A DNA stretch of 41,175 nt, taken from NCBI GenBank assembly GCA_030446525.1, contig JAUJNC010000037.1:1-41175 (forward strand), given 5' to 3'. This DNA is from Armatimonadaceae bacterium. Lineage in GTDB: Bacteria; Armatimonadota; Armatimonadia; Armatimonadales; Armatimonadaceae. Below are positions 9,232 through 17,774 of the stretch, piece by piece. The notes beneath the pieces are model-generated. The model did not search any database and was not told the origin of the DNA. It saw only the letters and a program-made list of their open reading frames with translations. Position 1 is the first letter of the stretch. Every line of letters starts with the position of its first letter. Position numbers and translations under genes: made by a program.

Positions 9232-12046
9232 TTAGAACCGGGTGCGGATTCCGAACGACAGGAAGATCGGCGTGACCACCGTTGTCGGGCCGTAGTAGAT
9301 CGAGCCCTGCGGGAACTCGGGTGACGGCTCGTTGTAGTAGATCGTGCCGGCGTTGCTCTGGGTGCCGAAGTTCGTGACGAACTTCCGGTTGAACACGTTG
9401 TCGACGTTCAGGAACAGCCACGAGTTGTCGTTCAGATAGAAGTTGTTGTTGATGCTGATCTTGTAGTGCCAGCCCGAACGGCCGACCACGGGGTTCTGCG
9501 GCTGGAGCGTCCGCCCGTTCGGCAGGATCACGGGGACCTGGCCGAAGTCCGCATCGCCCAGGAGGACACTGCCGTACTGGGCGCCAGCGCTGCCGAACGA
9601 CCCGGGCTCGTTGGGAGCGCCGCCTGCAAACGGGAAGCCGCTGCCCGCGTCCAGGATGAGCGTGGTCTCGAAGTTCCGGTGCAGCCGCTTGTTGGCGACG
9701 ACGGCGACGGTATGCCGCTGGTCGTAGTCGGGGGCGAACTCCCTCCGGTTCAGCTGGCGGTACTCTTCGTCCGACAGGAACGGGTCGGACACGTAGTTGA
9801 CGAAGAACGGGAACAGGCTCCGTGGACCGCCCGACGCTCGCGCGGACTACCTGGTTGGTGTAGCTGATGAACCCGTTCAGGTCTGACTCCCGGATGCGGC
9901 GCTTGTTCTGCCCGGAACTCCACGCCCGAGGCATGGCTGGTCCCCGCGTTGATGTAGCTGGTGGGAGCCGTTCCGGATGATAGCCGCCCTCGAAGCTCGT
10001 CCGGTCGACCCAGCATGTCCCACTGGCGGCGCCGGTAGCCCGTCAGATCGCCTGGTAGTTCCCGCTCAGGAAACCCTGCCGGAAGTTGAAACCTTGCTCA
10101 ACGCCGAGGTCGTACCCCTCGGATTTGATGGTTCCCAGCCGGTTGTCCTGCCGGAACAGGCCGTTCAAACGCGCATACTGCGACCCAACGTTCGCCGGGT
10201 CCGTCAGGGGCAGGTTCGGGTTACCGGGAACTCGCGCGGTCTGGATGCCCAGATCGGCGGGGAACAGGACTTCAGTGCGCCACGAATCCGGGAACTGGGT
10301 GTTGCGGTACAGGGAGCCGCGGTAGACCGTGTTGCGCGTCGGGTTGATGGTGATACCCAGGCGCGGGTCCGTGTAGCTGTTGGTGAAGTCCTCGAACTTG
10401 ACCCGGTCCATTCGCTGGCGGGCGTATCGCAGACCGGCGTCGACGGTCAATCGGTTATCGAACAAACGGAACTGGTTGTTGATGTAAGTCGCGGTCTGCG
10501 TGGGCTTGGCGCGACTGATACGGTGCGCATAGCCGGACTGAGCAAAGGCAGGGTCACCATCGACCGAGGCGGGCTGGGTGTCAGTCCATTCAACACCAGT
10601 GGCCGGACCGAATCCCGAAAGGAGCTCGAAGTTGCCCGACGAGTTCCGGATATGGTGCAGCCCCAGCTGGAGCCTGTACTGCGGGCTGATCTGGTTCTCG
10701 TAGTCGAGCTGGTTGCCGAGCTGCGTCGACGTGCGCCGCTGGAACTGAGTGCCCGTGTTTTCCAGATGGAAGTTCACAAACGTGTAGAACCGGTAGTTGC
10801 GGAAGGTCGCGAATGAGGTCGGGCTGAAGTTGCGCCGCCACTGCAGGTACGTGATCCGGTTGCCCTGCGTGTTGTGGTCCTGCTGATACTCGCCCGTCCT
10901 GGTCGCCAGGTAGTTATCCGGCTCGAATTTTACCGGCGCGTCCTTTACGTCCGGGTATTCGTCCCGCGGCTGGAAGTAGTCGTACTGCTCGAAGCCGCCG
11001 CTGTAGTACCCCGTTAGGGTGTTGTTTGGATCAGCGTAATAGTTGACCTTGAACAGCCCGTCCGCCGAGTCGTTGAGCGATTGGACCGAGGTGTTTTCCG
11101 GGAAATCGTTCCGGAACCCGATGAACGCGCCGTAGAAGTCGACCTTGCCGAAAATGTTGCCATACTGGATGTTCGTGCCCTGGTAGTTGTTGTCGTACGA
11201 GGGGCCGCCCGTGTACTCGAAGACGCCACCTCTCAGGTCGCGCCCGTTCTGCGTGACCTGGTTGATAAAGCCCGCCGTCTTGCCGCCGTACGAGGCGTTC
11301 GCGCCGCCGGTGTAGACGTTGGCGTTTTTCAGGCCGACCGTAACGAGGTTGGTGCCGAACGTGTTGGTCTGCGGGTCGGTGATGTCGATGCCGTCGACCT
11401 GGAAGCCGACCTGATCCACGTCGCCGCCGCGGATGTGGGTGTAGCCTTCGGGGTCCGGCGTGACGCCCGGCGTTCCGAAGATCAGGCCCGGGAACTGGTA
11501 CAGGTTGTACGCGTTGGCCTTGGTCAGCTGCTCGGTGCGCGCCGAGATCTCCGTCGTGGTCGTCGTCTGATTGGGCCGGACCGTCTCGATCTCGATCTCG
11601 GCTTCGACCTCGACGGCGCGCTGTGTCAGCACGAAGTTGGTCGTGCTGATCAGGTCCTGTGAGACCTCGACCCGGTTGGTGGCGTCCTCAAACGTGACGA
11701 GCGAGACGACGACGTTGTAGCTGCCGGGCTGCACGCCCGTGAAGGTGTAGCGGCCGTCCGGGCCGGTAACGGTCGACCGGGCGGCGCCGCCGCCGATCGG
11801 GACGAGGCGCACGTTGGCGCCGCGCTGCGGGGCGCCCGGCGCCAGGTTGCCCTGGGCGTCAACGGCGGGCTGGTTGTTCGCGCCCGGCCGGGCGGCGGTG
11901 ACGACGCCCGTGACGGTGCCGGTGGTGGCCGCGTGCGAGATCGCCGGGGCGAGCATCGCCGCGCCGGCGACGGGCACGGACAGGGACAGCATCCGCATGA
12001 ACGCCCCCTGCCGGCGCTTCAGCATGTTCCTTTTCTTCTTGGACAT
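9232..12046 (-). pseudogene. TonB-dependent outer-membrane receptor with carboxypeptidase-regulatory-like domain, frameshifted near the C-terminus
   Basis: This is an outer-membrane beta-barrel receptor for a TonB-energised substrate, about 935 residues. ATG 12046 has AGGAGGATCC directly upstream. Residues 1-39 are a signal peptide ending SHA. Residues ~42-130 form a carboxypeptidase-regulatory-like beta domain (GPDGRYTFTGVQPGSYNVVV). Residues ~165-290 are the plug (HIRGGDVDQVGFQVDGID). The barrel follows and ends with the typical C-terminal aromatic residue, FGIRTRF. The first 667 residues are in one frame. The frame then changes near 10040, 9935 and 9800 before the last 186 residues, which are clean. 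Homology is continuous across the breaks, so indel errors are likely. It lies downstream of the tonB/exb cluster. Confidence 0.85.
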
Positions 12047-12251
12047 GGATCCTCCTGAACCTTTCTAGAGGGGAAAGAGATGTGAAGAGACAACCTGAAC
12101 GACCGGGTACGACAAGATCCTGTGGATTTTTGCGCCCTGGGATAGGAATACCATTGCCACACAATGCCGGGTAGATTACGTCTTTGAGGAGTGGAATTTG
12201 CAAGCACTGTTCGGGACGGACGGCGCAGCCCTGCACGAACAATGTCAGCTA

Positions 12252-12260
12252 ATTATAACA
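12252..12260 (-). promoter_or_regulatory. Extended -10 promoter for the TonB-dependent receptor gene
   Basis: On the minus strand the sequence reads TGTTATAAT, a perfect TATAAT with an upstream TGn extension, which can compensate for the weak -35. It implies a leader of about 200 bases before the receptor ATG. No known riboswitch pattern is recognised in that leader. Confidence 0.55.
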
Positions 12261-12335
12261 GGAGAACGCTAAATTCCCACTGCATCAGGGCACAAAAAGA
12301 AAAAAATTTCCGTATCTGTAGCGCGGTAATAGGGC

Positions 12336-12363
12336 GGCCCGCTCCGCTGGCGCGGAGCGGGCC
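12336..12363. terminator. Hairpin at the end of the tonB gene
   Basis: A perfect 12-bp GC-rich stem (GGCCCGCTCCGC and complement) with a 4-base loop begins 6 bases after the tonB stop on the minus strand. A T-rich stretch appears only ~30 bases later, so termination strength is uncertain. Confidence 0.55.
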
Positions 12364-12368
12364 CTGAC

Positions 12369-13283
12369 CTAACGTATGCGGAAGCGGAACACGTAGGGCG
12401 CCTCGCGCGCCAGCCCGTCCTGGACAGCCGGGCGGAACCGCTTCGCGCGTATCGCCGCTACCGCCGCCTGGTCTATGGCACCGTCGCCCGATCCCTGCTG
12501 CACGCGGATGTGCTTGGGCACGCCGCTCTCGTCGACCACGCACGCGATCACGATCGTGGCCGAGGCCAGGCTCGACACGTCCGCGCCGCTCGTGAGCCGG
12601 AGCCGTGGCGCGCCCCCGATGGGCTCCGGGGTTTGCCGTTCCGCTTCCCGGTTGGCCGGCGGCGGGGGCTCCGGCGCCGGGGGTGTCGGCACCGGTTGGG
12701 GCGGTGGCGGCGCGGGCGTCGGCACGGGTATCGGCGGTGGCGGTGGTAAGGCCGCGGCGGGCGGGGGCGGAGGTGCCGGCGTCCGCACGATCGGGCCCGG
12801 CGCCGGGTCCTGGGTGTCCGACTGGAAGCCCGTCTCGCCGCCGCTGATGTTGGAAGCGATCTGACCCCGGGTGCTGCCCGAGCCGGTGGGGGTCGGCGCG
12901 ACCGGCCCCGGGTCGCCGCCCACCTGCGGCGCGGACGAGCGCGTCTGCTCATTACGCGCCGGCCGGCTGGAACGCACCGGCTGCCGGATGTTCACCCGGG
13001 GACGCGGCTGCGGCTGGCGCACCACCTGCCGCGGCTGGGGCGGCGCTTGCCGGGGTTTGGGTTCAGGCCTGGGTTCGGGCTTGGGCGGCGGGGGCGGCGT
13101 CTTGGGCTTGGGCCTGGGCCTTTCCGGGACGGGCGGCTTGTAGTCGGTGATCTCGCGCGCCCGGAGCGTGTTGACCACATCCTCCGTGGCGAAAATGCGA
13201 CTGTTGCCGACCAGCAGCACGAACACGGCGTTGATGAGGATGGAGGCCAGAAAGCAGTAGGTCAGGAGTCTGTCGCGGAACAT
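12369..13283 (-). CDS. tonB: TonB-family energy transducer
   Basis: The 304-residue protein links the inner-membrane ExbB/ExbD motor to outer-membrane receptors. It has one N-terminal membrane helix (LASILINAVFVLLVG, residues ~10-26). A very long Pro/Lys/Arg-rich periplasmic spacer with several PPPP runs spans ~50-225. The C-terminal TonB domain (~235-304) carries VVDESGVPKHIRV and AAIRAKRFRPA. ATG 13283 is selected because it places the membrane helix at the N-terminus; the longer frame runs into exbD. It is the last gene of the exbB-exbD-exbD-tonB operon, 4 bases after the upstream exbD stop. Confidence 0.87.
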   Translation of the reverse strand: MFRDRLLTYCFLASILINAVFVLLVGNSRIFATEDVVNTLRAREITDYKPPVPERPRPKPKTPPPPPKPEPRPEPKPRQAPPQPRQVVRQPQPRPRVNIRQPVRSSRPARNEQTRSSAPQVGGDPGPVAPTPTGSGSTRGQIASNISGGETGFQSDTQDPAPGPIVRTPAPPPPPAAALPPPPPIPVPTPAPPPPQPVPTPPAPEPPPPANREAERQTPEPIGGAPRLRLTSGADVSSLASATIVIACVVDESGVPKHIRVQQGSGDGAIDQAAVAAIRAKRFRPAVQDGLAREAPYVFRFRIR

Positions 13284-13287
13284 CGGT

Positions 13288-13767
13288 TTACCTGGTGATC
13301 CCTTCCGACTCGGCCGGCGCCAGCGCCTCACCGCGCGCGTTGATGGGCTGCGTCGCGATCATCACCCCGGCATCCTCGCCGTTGGGTTTTTTGATCCCGT
13401 TCACCACGTCCATCACCGAGATCAGCGTCTGCACGTTGTGCGTCTTGTCCACGTTCACCACGATCACCGTATCGGGCTTGGCGGTGACGCGTCCCTGCAG
13501 CCTGCTCCCGAGCGTGGCCGGGGTGACAGGATCGAAGTTCAGGAAATAATCGCCGGCCCGGTCGACGGTCACGATCACGCGGGGCGGCGGCCGGTCGTTG
13601 GCGGCGGCGGCCTTGGGCAGGCCCACCCCCATGCCGCTCATCTTCACCATCGACAGGCTCGACATCATGAAAAAGACGAGCAGGAAGAAGATCGCGTCGA
13701 TCATGGGGATGATCTCGACGCGCGCCTTCTTTATCTCCCGTCCCCGGACATTGACAAAGCGTCTCAT
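13288..13767 (-). CDS. exbD: ExbD/TolR-family biopolymer transport protein (second copy)
   Basis: The 159-residue protein has the ExbD architecture: a short cytoplasmic N-terminus, one membrane helix beginning IIPMIDAIFFLLVFFMM with the conserved Asp that carries protons in this family, and a periplasmic domain (TVIVVNVDKTHNVQTLISVMD). Its ATG overlaps the preceding exbD stop by 4 bases, so the two are translationally coupled. It is longer than its partner, with a C-terminal extension. Two different ExbD proteins could form a heterodimer inside one ExbB ring. Confidence 0.88.
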   Translation of the reverse strand: MRRFVNVRGREIKKARVEIIPMIDAIFFLLVFFMMSSLSMVKMSGMGVGLPKAAAANDRPPPRVIVTVDRAGDYFLNFDPVTPATLGSRLQGRVTAKPDTVIVVNVDKTHNVQTLISVMDVVNGIKKPNGEDAGVMIATQPINARGEALAPAESEGITR

Positions 13768-14186
13768 TGCCTTAGCTCCGTTACCTCGCGGGGCGCGGTC
13801 GCGATCATCAGCTTGCCGGGGTTCGCCTGCTTGGCGACGTCCATGACGCCCTGCAGCTGGCCGACCTGCTGGTCCCGGTCGACGTTAAGCACCACGACGA
13901 CTTCGGGGTTCTCCTTGACGCGCCCCGCGAGCAGCGGCAGCAGCTCCCGGTAGCTGACCTGCCGGCGGTCGATGTAGTAGCCGCCCTCTTTGGAGACGCT
14001 GAGCACGATCTTCTCCACCGGCCGCGCCTGCGCCGTGTCGCTCTCGGGCAGGTTGACTTTGTAGGCCGACATCGGCGTCATCTGCAGGCTCGACATCATG
14101 AAGAAGACGAGCAGGAAGAAGATGGTGTCGATCATCGGGATGATCTCGATGCGCGCTTTTTTAAGCTCGGCTCGCCGCAACTTCAC
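13764..14186 (-). CDS. exbD: ExbD/TolR-family biopolymer transport protein (first copy)
   Basis: The 140-residue protein has the same plan as its neighbour: IIPMIDTIFFLLVFFMM with the proton-carrying Asp, followed by a periplasmic domain (EVVVVLNVDRDQQVGQLQGVMD). It overlaps the exbB end by 26 bases and the next exbD start by 4 bases. It resembles the other copy strongly in the membrane helix but differs in the periplasmic part. That suggests an old duplication with divergence rather than a recent copy. Confidence 0.9.
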   Translation of the reverse strand: MKLRRAELKKARIEIIPMIDTIFFLLVFFMMSSLQMTPMSAYKVNLPESDTAQARPVEKIVLSVSKEGGYYIDRRQVSYRELLPLLAGRVKENPEVVVVLNVDRDQQVGQLQGVMDVAKQANPGKLMIATAPREVTELRQ

Positions 14187-14820
14187 GGACTCGCTCCTCC
14201 CCGCCGCGCAGGCTCGCCAGGATGTTCATCAGCTGCGTCGCCCGGATCTCCATCTCGGCGATGATCTCTTTGACCTTCTCGGTCAGGTAGTTATAGCCGA
14301 CCAGGGTCACGATGGCGATGGCAAGACCCGTCGCCGTCGCTATCAGGGCCTCGGCGATGCCGCCGGTGATCGCGTTGGGGTTGTTCTGGCCCGCCGACTG
14401 GACCACGTTGAACGTGCTCATCATGCCCGTAACGGTGCCCAGAAGTCCCAGCAGGGGCGCGATCGTGATGATGGTGTCGAGGACGCCCAGCCGCTTGTAG
14501 AGCAGGGGCGACTCGCGCAGCGCCAGCTCTTCCATGGCACGCTCGATCGAGTCGGAGTCCAGATCCCGGTTGCGGATGCCGTTGGCGAGCAGCGCGGGAA
14601 CCGGGCCGGGCGTCTCCTCGCAGAGCCGGAGCGCCTCGTTGACGCGGCCTTTGTTGAGGAGATCGCGCACCTGTTCCGTAAGGCCCTCGTTGTCGGCGGC
14701 GGCGCGGTTGATCGAGATGAAGCGCTCCAGCATCACGGCCACCGAGAGGATCGCGCACACAAGCAGCGGCCACATGACGGGTCCGCCCTCGATGAAAAAG
14801 TCAAGTGCTCTCGCGAACAT
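14161..14820 (-). CDS. exbB: ExbB/TolQ/MotA-family proton channel protein
   Basis: The 219-residue protein is the inner-membrane proton channel subunit that drives TonB. It has three membrane segments: residues ~14-33 (VMWPLLVCAILSVAVML), a second with the family motif IAPLLGLLGTVTGMM around 118-132, and a third (ATATGLAIAIVTLVGYNYL) around 165-183. ATG 14820 is chosen because it gives the standard N-terminus, and TAGGAAC lies just upstream. It is the first gene of the operon and is preceded by a good promoter at 15023-15051. Confidence 0.9.
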   Translation of the reverse strand: MFARALDFFIEGGPVMWPLLVCAILSVAVMLERFISINRAAADNEGLTEQVRDLLNKGRVNEALRLCEETPGPVPALLANGIRNRDLDSDSIERAMEELALRESPLLYKRLGVLDTIITIAPLLGLLGTVTGMMSTFNVVQSAGQNNPNAITGGIAEALIATATGLAIAIVTLVGYNYLTEKVKEIIAEMEIRATQLMNILASLRGGEERVREVAASRA

Positions 14821-15022
14821 AGTTCCTACCCATCTCCTTCTTGTGTTTCGAAATGATTGCCAGCACCACGATGCAAAAAATCCCCTGAACCCTGCCGGCC
14901 AACGCTGACCGAGAGATAGGGGACCTTCAAAAACGTCCACCAGCATCGGCGTCCGTCAAAAGCACAAAGGCTGTTTGCAGCAGATAGGAAGCTATACCCA
15001 TGCGCTTGAGCAAACAAACCCC

Positions 15023-15051
15023 ATTGTACCAAAGATTCGGCCTGTGCTCAA
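15023..15051 (-). promoter_or_regulatory. Sigma-70-type promoter for the exbB-exbD-exbD-tonB operon
   Basis: On the minus strand TTGAGC and TACAAT are separated by exactly 17 bases. Transcription from here would give a ~195-base leader before exbB, similar in length to the receptor gene's leader. The remainder of the spacer, 15052-15321, shows no gene I can support. Confidence 0.6.
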
Positions 15052-15321
15052 GGTGAGGGAGAAAATAGTATAGGTCCATTCGGTGTGGCCCCCTCTGCCC
15101 CCAGTCAGCCGCAAGCGGGTAACCCGGGGGGAGCTGTGCACACGCCGGCAATGTAGCATGACCCGTATCCAGCACACCAGGGCGCGCCGATACGCCGCGC
15201 GCCGGGAACCGGACCCGCTTCAGGGACTTCCCCGTCACCGGCAACGCCTTCGCCACCACCATGGATGGCACCGAAGACGCCTTCGCGGCGAAGTCGGACG
15301 CTTTATCGGCCATAGACTCAC

Positions 15322-15747
15322 TCAAGAAGTGACGCCCAGCTGCTGGCGCAGTCCCCACAGGTCCAGCGTGGCCCGGCGCTCGGCTATCTTGCCGTCGCGG
15401 ATGCGCCACAGAACAAACCCGGTCAGCGTGAAGGGCTTGCCCGTGGTCGGTATCCCGAAGAGCGGGCCGGTGTGCGTGCCGTGCCAGGTGTTTCGCACCA
15501 CGACGGTATCGCCCTCGGCCACGATGTCCTCGATGGTGGCGTGCAGGTCCGGGGCCACGCTGTACAAGTGGGTCATCCACTGCCGGACCCCCTCCGGGCC
15601 TTGGGGCGCGCCGGGCGGGGCGCTGTGGTCCACGAAGTCGGGGGCCATGTCCTCGTCAATTACGGACAGGTTCTTCCGGTTGAGCAGCTCCTCGAACTGC
15701 CGGCGCACGAGCGCCTTGTTGGTTTCCAGGCTGGTCTCCAAAGACAC
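15322..15747 (-). CDS. SnoaL-like / ester cyclase family protein
   Basis: The 141-residue protein belongs to the SnoaL-like polyketide cyclase fold (NTF2-like alpha+beta barrel). Typical features are FVDHSAPPG near the first third, a WMTHLYSVAPDLHATIEDIV stretch, VVVRNTWHGTHTGPLFGIP, and the closing WRIRDGKIAERRATLD. Many members are uncharacterised small-molecule enzymes, so the substrate cannot be named. GTG 15747 is chosen because GGAGGAGA lies 6-9 bases upstream and it gives the family's normal length. A TATACT box on the minus strand at 15783-15788 may be its -10. Confidence 0.82.
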   Translation of the reverse strand: MSLETSLETNKALVRRQFEELLNRKNLSVIDEDMAPDFVDHSAPPGAPQGPEGVRQWMTHLYSVAPDLHATIEDIVAEGDTVVVRNTWHGTHTGPLFGIPTTGKPFTLTGFVLWRIRDGKIAERRATLDLWGLRQQLGVTS

Positions 15748-15780
15748 GGGCCGTCTCCTCCTGTGAGGTGCTAAGTTTGG

Positions 15781-15982
15781 ACAGTATAGCACGTCTATTA
15801 TGGTGGAAGGTTGCCTGCACCTTCCAGGCCGGCCAGCCGAAGTGGGCGGCGGTCTTCTCGGCATCCATGCCGTAGCCCTTAGCCACCTCGATCACCTGCC
15901 AGATCTGGAGCTGTCCCTGGACCGCACCGCTATCCCCGGTGAGGCAGTAGGGGAGCCGGTCGCCGCGCCGGGCGACCCATGA
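15781..15982 (-). pseudogene. DUF433-like antitoxin remnant without start
   Basis: A minus-strand frame open from 16003 reads WVARRGDRLPYCLTGDS, then IWQVIEVAKGYGMDAEKTAAH, then FGWPAWKVQATFHHN. This resembles the DUF433 pattern (RxGxxYxxxGTRI, VxxIVxxxxxGM, EEIAxxFP, LxxxVxxALxYY), a family often found with PIN/VapC-type toxins. No ATG or GTG lies at a suitable place, the GTR segment is degenerate, and the frame runs on into the SnoaL gene. It is therefore probably a remnant. No toxin partner is seen. Confidence 0.4.
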
Positions 15983-16256
15983 CTGAGACGCTCCCGTTGA
16001 CCGCTATTAGACAGGCTATACATATTTATATATGTTATCAATTACTTGCGAAGATCAGCATTATTCCTCTTTTTTTTTCGCTCCATTGGAAGGAGATGCG
16101 CCGGGCGTCTAGAACTATATGTCGGGCCGGCGAGGCCGCTCCCCCTAGGGACGCCCCGGGGACGCGGGGCTAGCGCGGCGCCCGGGTGACGCACCCGCCG
16201 GCGTCGCGCATCGCCCTGACGACGCCGTGCGGGCGCGCAGCAAGCAGGGAGGAATC
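15983..16256. other. AT-rich intergenic spacer
   Basis: The stretch 16005-16085 is sharply AT-rich compared with its surroundings (TATACATATTTATATATG, then a run of nine T). It probably holds the promoter of the zinc-ribbon gene; TTAGAC at 16007 could be a -35. No coding frame is supported. The following 16090-16250 is GC-rich and featureless. Confidence 0.4.
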
Positions 16257-16695
16257 ATGCGGCCCATGAAGCACGTCAGCCAGAGTCACCTGACCCCGTG
16301 TACAGACTGCGGGCACCACTGCTCTTCAGCCGCCCAGTCGTGCCCGAACTGCGGCAAGCCCTTCGACCACGCGTCTGGCGACGATCCTAGGGCTTCGGAC
16401 AACGTTTGCACCCAGGTATTGAGCCATTCTTCCCTCAAGGTAGGCATGTGCTTAACGCTGTTAGGGCTGATCCGCGTTGTCGAGGGCGTCAAGAGCGTGA
16501 GCAGCTTCGTGGATGAGCTTTGCGGCTCTCAACGCGGTCCTGTTTTTAGTGTCGGGGCATTACTCGTACAGCGCTCTGAAGGAGACGGAGGGTAACAAGA
16601 AGCTGATGCTGGGCAAGAACGGCGACCGGTTGTTCACGGCATCGGTATATCTGTTGGTGGTGATCTGCGCGATCCTAAGCTTCGAGCTGCTATGA
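16257..16695 (+). pseudogene. Zinc-ribbon protein with C-terminal membrane helices, one frameshift
   Basis: ATG 16257 has AGGGAGGAATC immediately upstream. Residues ~13-36 form a zinc ribbon (CTDCGHHC then CPNCGKPF). A hydrophobic segment follows (VGMCLTLLGLIRVV). The frame must change near 16510. The second frame, which can also start at ATG 16513, gives AALNAVLFLVSGHYSYSALK and a last membrane helix FTASVYLLVVICAILSFELL. The whole would be ~145 residues with two or three membrane passes, similar to small zinc-ribbon membrane proteins of unknown role. Two separate overlapping genes is the alternative. It is followed by a terminator hairpin. Confidence 0.6.
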
Positions 16696-16743
16696 TCCTA
16701 TGGTGGCCTTCCTCCGCTTTGATGGAGGGTAAGATACGGTACA

Positions 16744-16775
16744 GGCCGGCTCTCCTTTAGCCAAGGGAGCCGGCC
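16744..16775. terminator. Hairpin between convergent genes
   Basis: GGCCGGCTC and GAGCCGGCC form the stem, extended by CCTT/AAGG with one bulged base. It lies between the zinc-ribbon gene and the minus-strand glycine-zipper gene. No strong T-run follows on either strand. Confidence 0.55.
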
Positions 16776-16817
16776 CTGGTTCGTTGCCTCCGGATCCACC
16801 CGGGCGCAAGCGGCGGA

Positions 16818-17498
16818 TCAGTCCACCACGACGGCGCTCTGGACGGAGATCGGGCGGTTGAGCGTTATGGTGAGCTCCGTGCCCGCCTTGAGCTTGACGT
16901 CCTTGTAGTCCGTCTTGGGCTTCGACAGCGCCGCGGCGACCGCCCCCGCCCCCGCACCCAGGATGCCGCCCCGGAGAAACGAGCGGCCGTTATGACGCAG
17001 CAGCGAGCCGAGCAGCGCGCCGGCGCCCGCGCCGTAGCCGATGATCTTGGTGTCCGGCTGCTGCGTCGTCTGGCCGGCGATCCCCAGGTCGGCCGTCTGG
17101 TCCATCTTGGGCTGGTTGCCGACCGCCAGGTCCAGCGAGACGCCCTGCCAATCACCGGCGCGCTCCAGCGCGCCGAAGTGGACGTCGATCACGCCCGGCG
17201 CGCTCCTGCTCGCCGGCGCCGCCTCGGTGACCCGGCCCACGAAGATGCAGTCGTCGGGCAGGCCGCTGGGGTCGTCGGGCGCCACGCGCACGCGCACCTT
17301 GTCGCCCACGTCCATGGTCGTGGAGTCGAGGTCGCGCAGCAGCACGACGCGCACCAGGGTCCCCTTGGGGATCGTGGTCATCTTCGCGCTCGCCTGGACG
17401 TTCTGTGCCCGCGCCGGCGCGCCCGAGGCGCCCAGACACAGCAGGCCCAGCGCCGCGGCCGCGGGCGCGAGGGAACGGAACCTACGAAAAACTGCCAT
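16818..17498 (-). CDS. Exported glycine-zipper protein
   Basis: The 226-residue protein starts at ATG 17498 with GGAGGGTGGAG just upstream. A Sec signal peptide ends ARAQN near residue 32. A beta-rich domain follows (KGTLVRVVLLRDLDSTT, VGDKVRVRVAPDD), like that of proteins that insert hydrophobic anchors or bind envelope components. A glycine-zipper hairpin comes next (GAGAGALLGSLL and GGILGAGAGAVAAAL, residues ~155-195), then a closing strand pair (AGTELTITLNRPI). Glycine zippers usually insert into or span membranes. I do not know a characterised homologue. No frameshift is present. Confidence 0.72.
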   Translation of the reverse strand: MAVFRRFRSLAPAAAALGLLCLGASGAPARAQNVQASAKMTTIPKGTLVRVVLLRDLDSTTMDVGDKVRVRVAPDDPSGLPDDCIFVGRVTEAAPASRSAPGVIDVHFGALERAGDWQGVSLDLAVGNQPKMDQTADLGIAGQTTQQPDTKIIGYGAGAGALLGSLLRHNGRSFLRGGILGAGAGAVAAALSKPKTDYKDVKLKAGTELTITLNRPISVQSAVVVD

Positions 17499-17774
17499 AC
17501 TCCACCCTCCTGCGATCATCGCGCCGTCGTTGCCCCGGCGGCCGCGCGGCGCGTGTGCAATGCCGCCAGGTGTGCGTGGGCCATGCGCCGCGCACCCACG
17601 AAGCCGTTTTGCAGGGAGGGAGCGGTCGCCCAAACACCTTGCCGTGGCTTGGTTTCATAGCCCCAGCGGTTGGCATCGCCTGTACACACGTTAGACAAGC
17701 TCGACGCGATTTCCTCGCTAGACACGCGCGCCTTTTACGTCGTTCCACGCGTCAACCCGGACGGCGCCGGGGTG
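17499..17774. other. Intergenic region
   Basis: I see no supported gene or clear promoter in this 276-base spacer, although the promoter of the glycine-zipper gene must lie within it. Open frames here are short and do not look protein-like. Confidence 0.3.

Noticed and set aside
14930..15313. Minus-strand frame of 127 residues following the SnoaL-like gene
   Set aside because: It has no good ribosome site or recognisable motif, and it overlaps the well-formed exbB promoter at 15023-15051.
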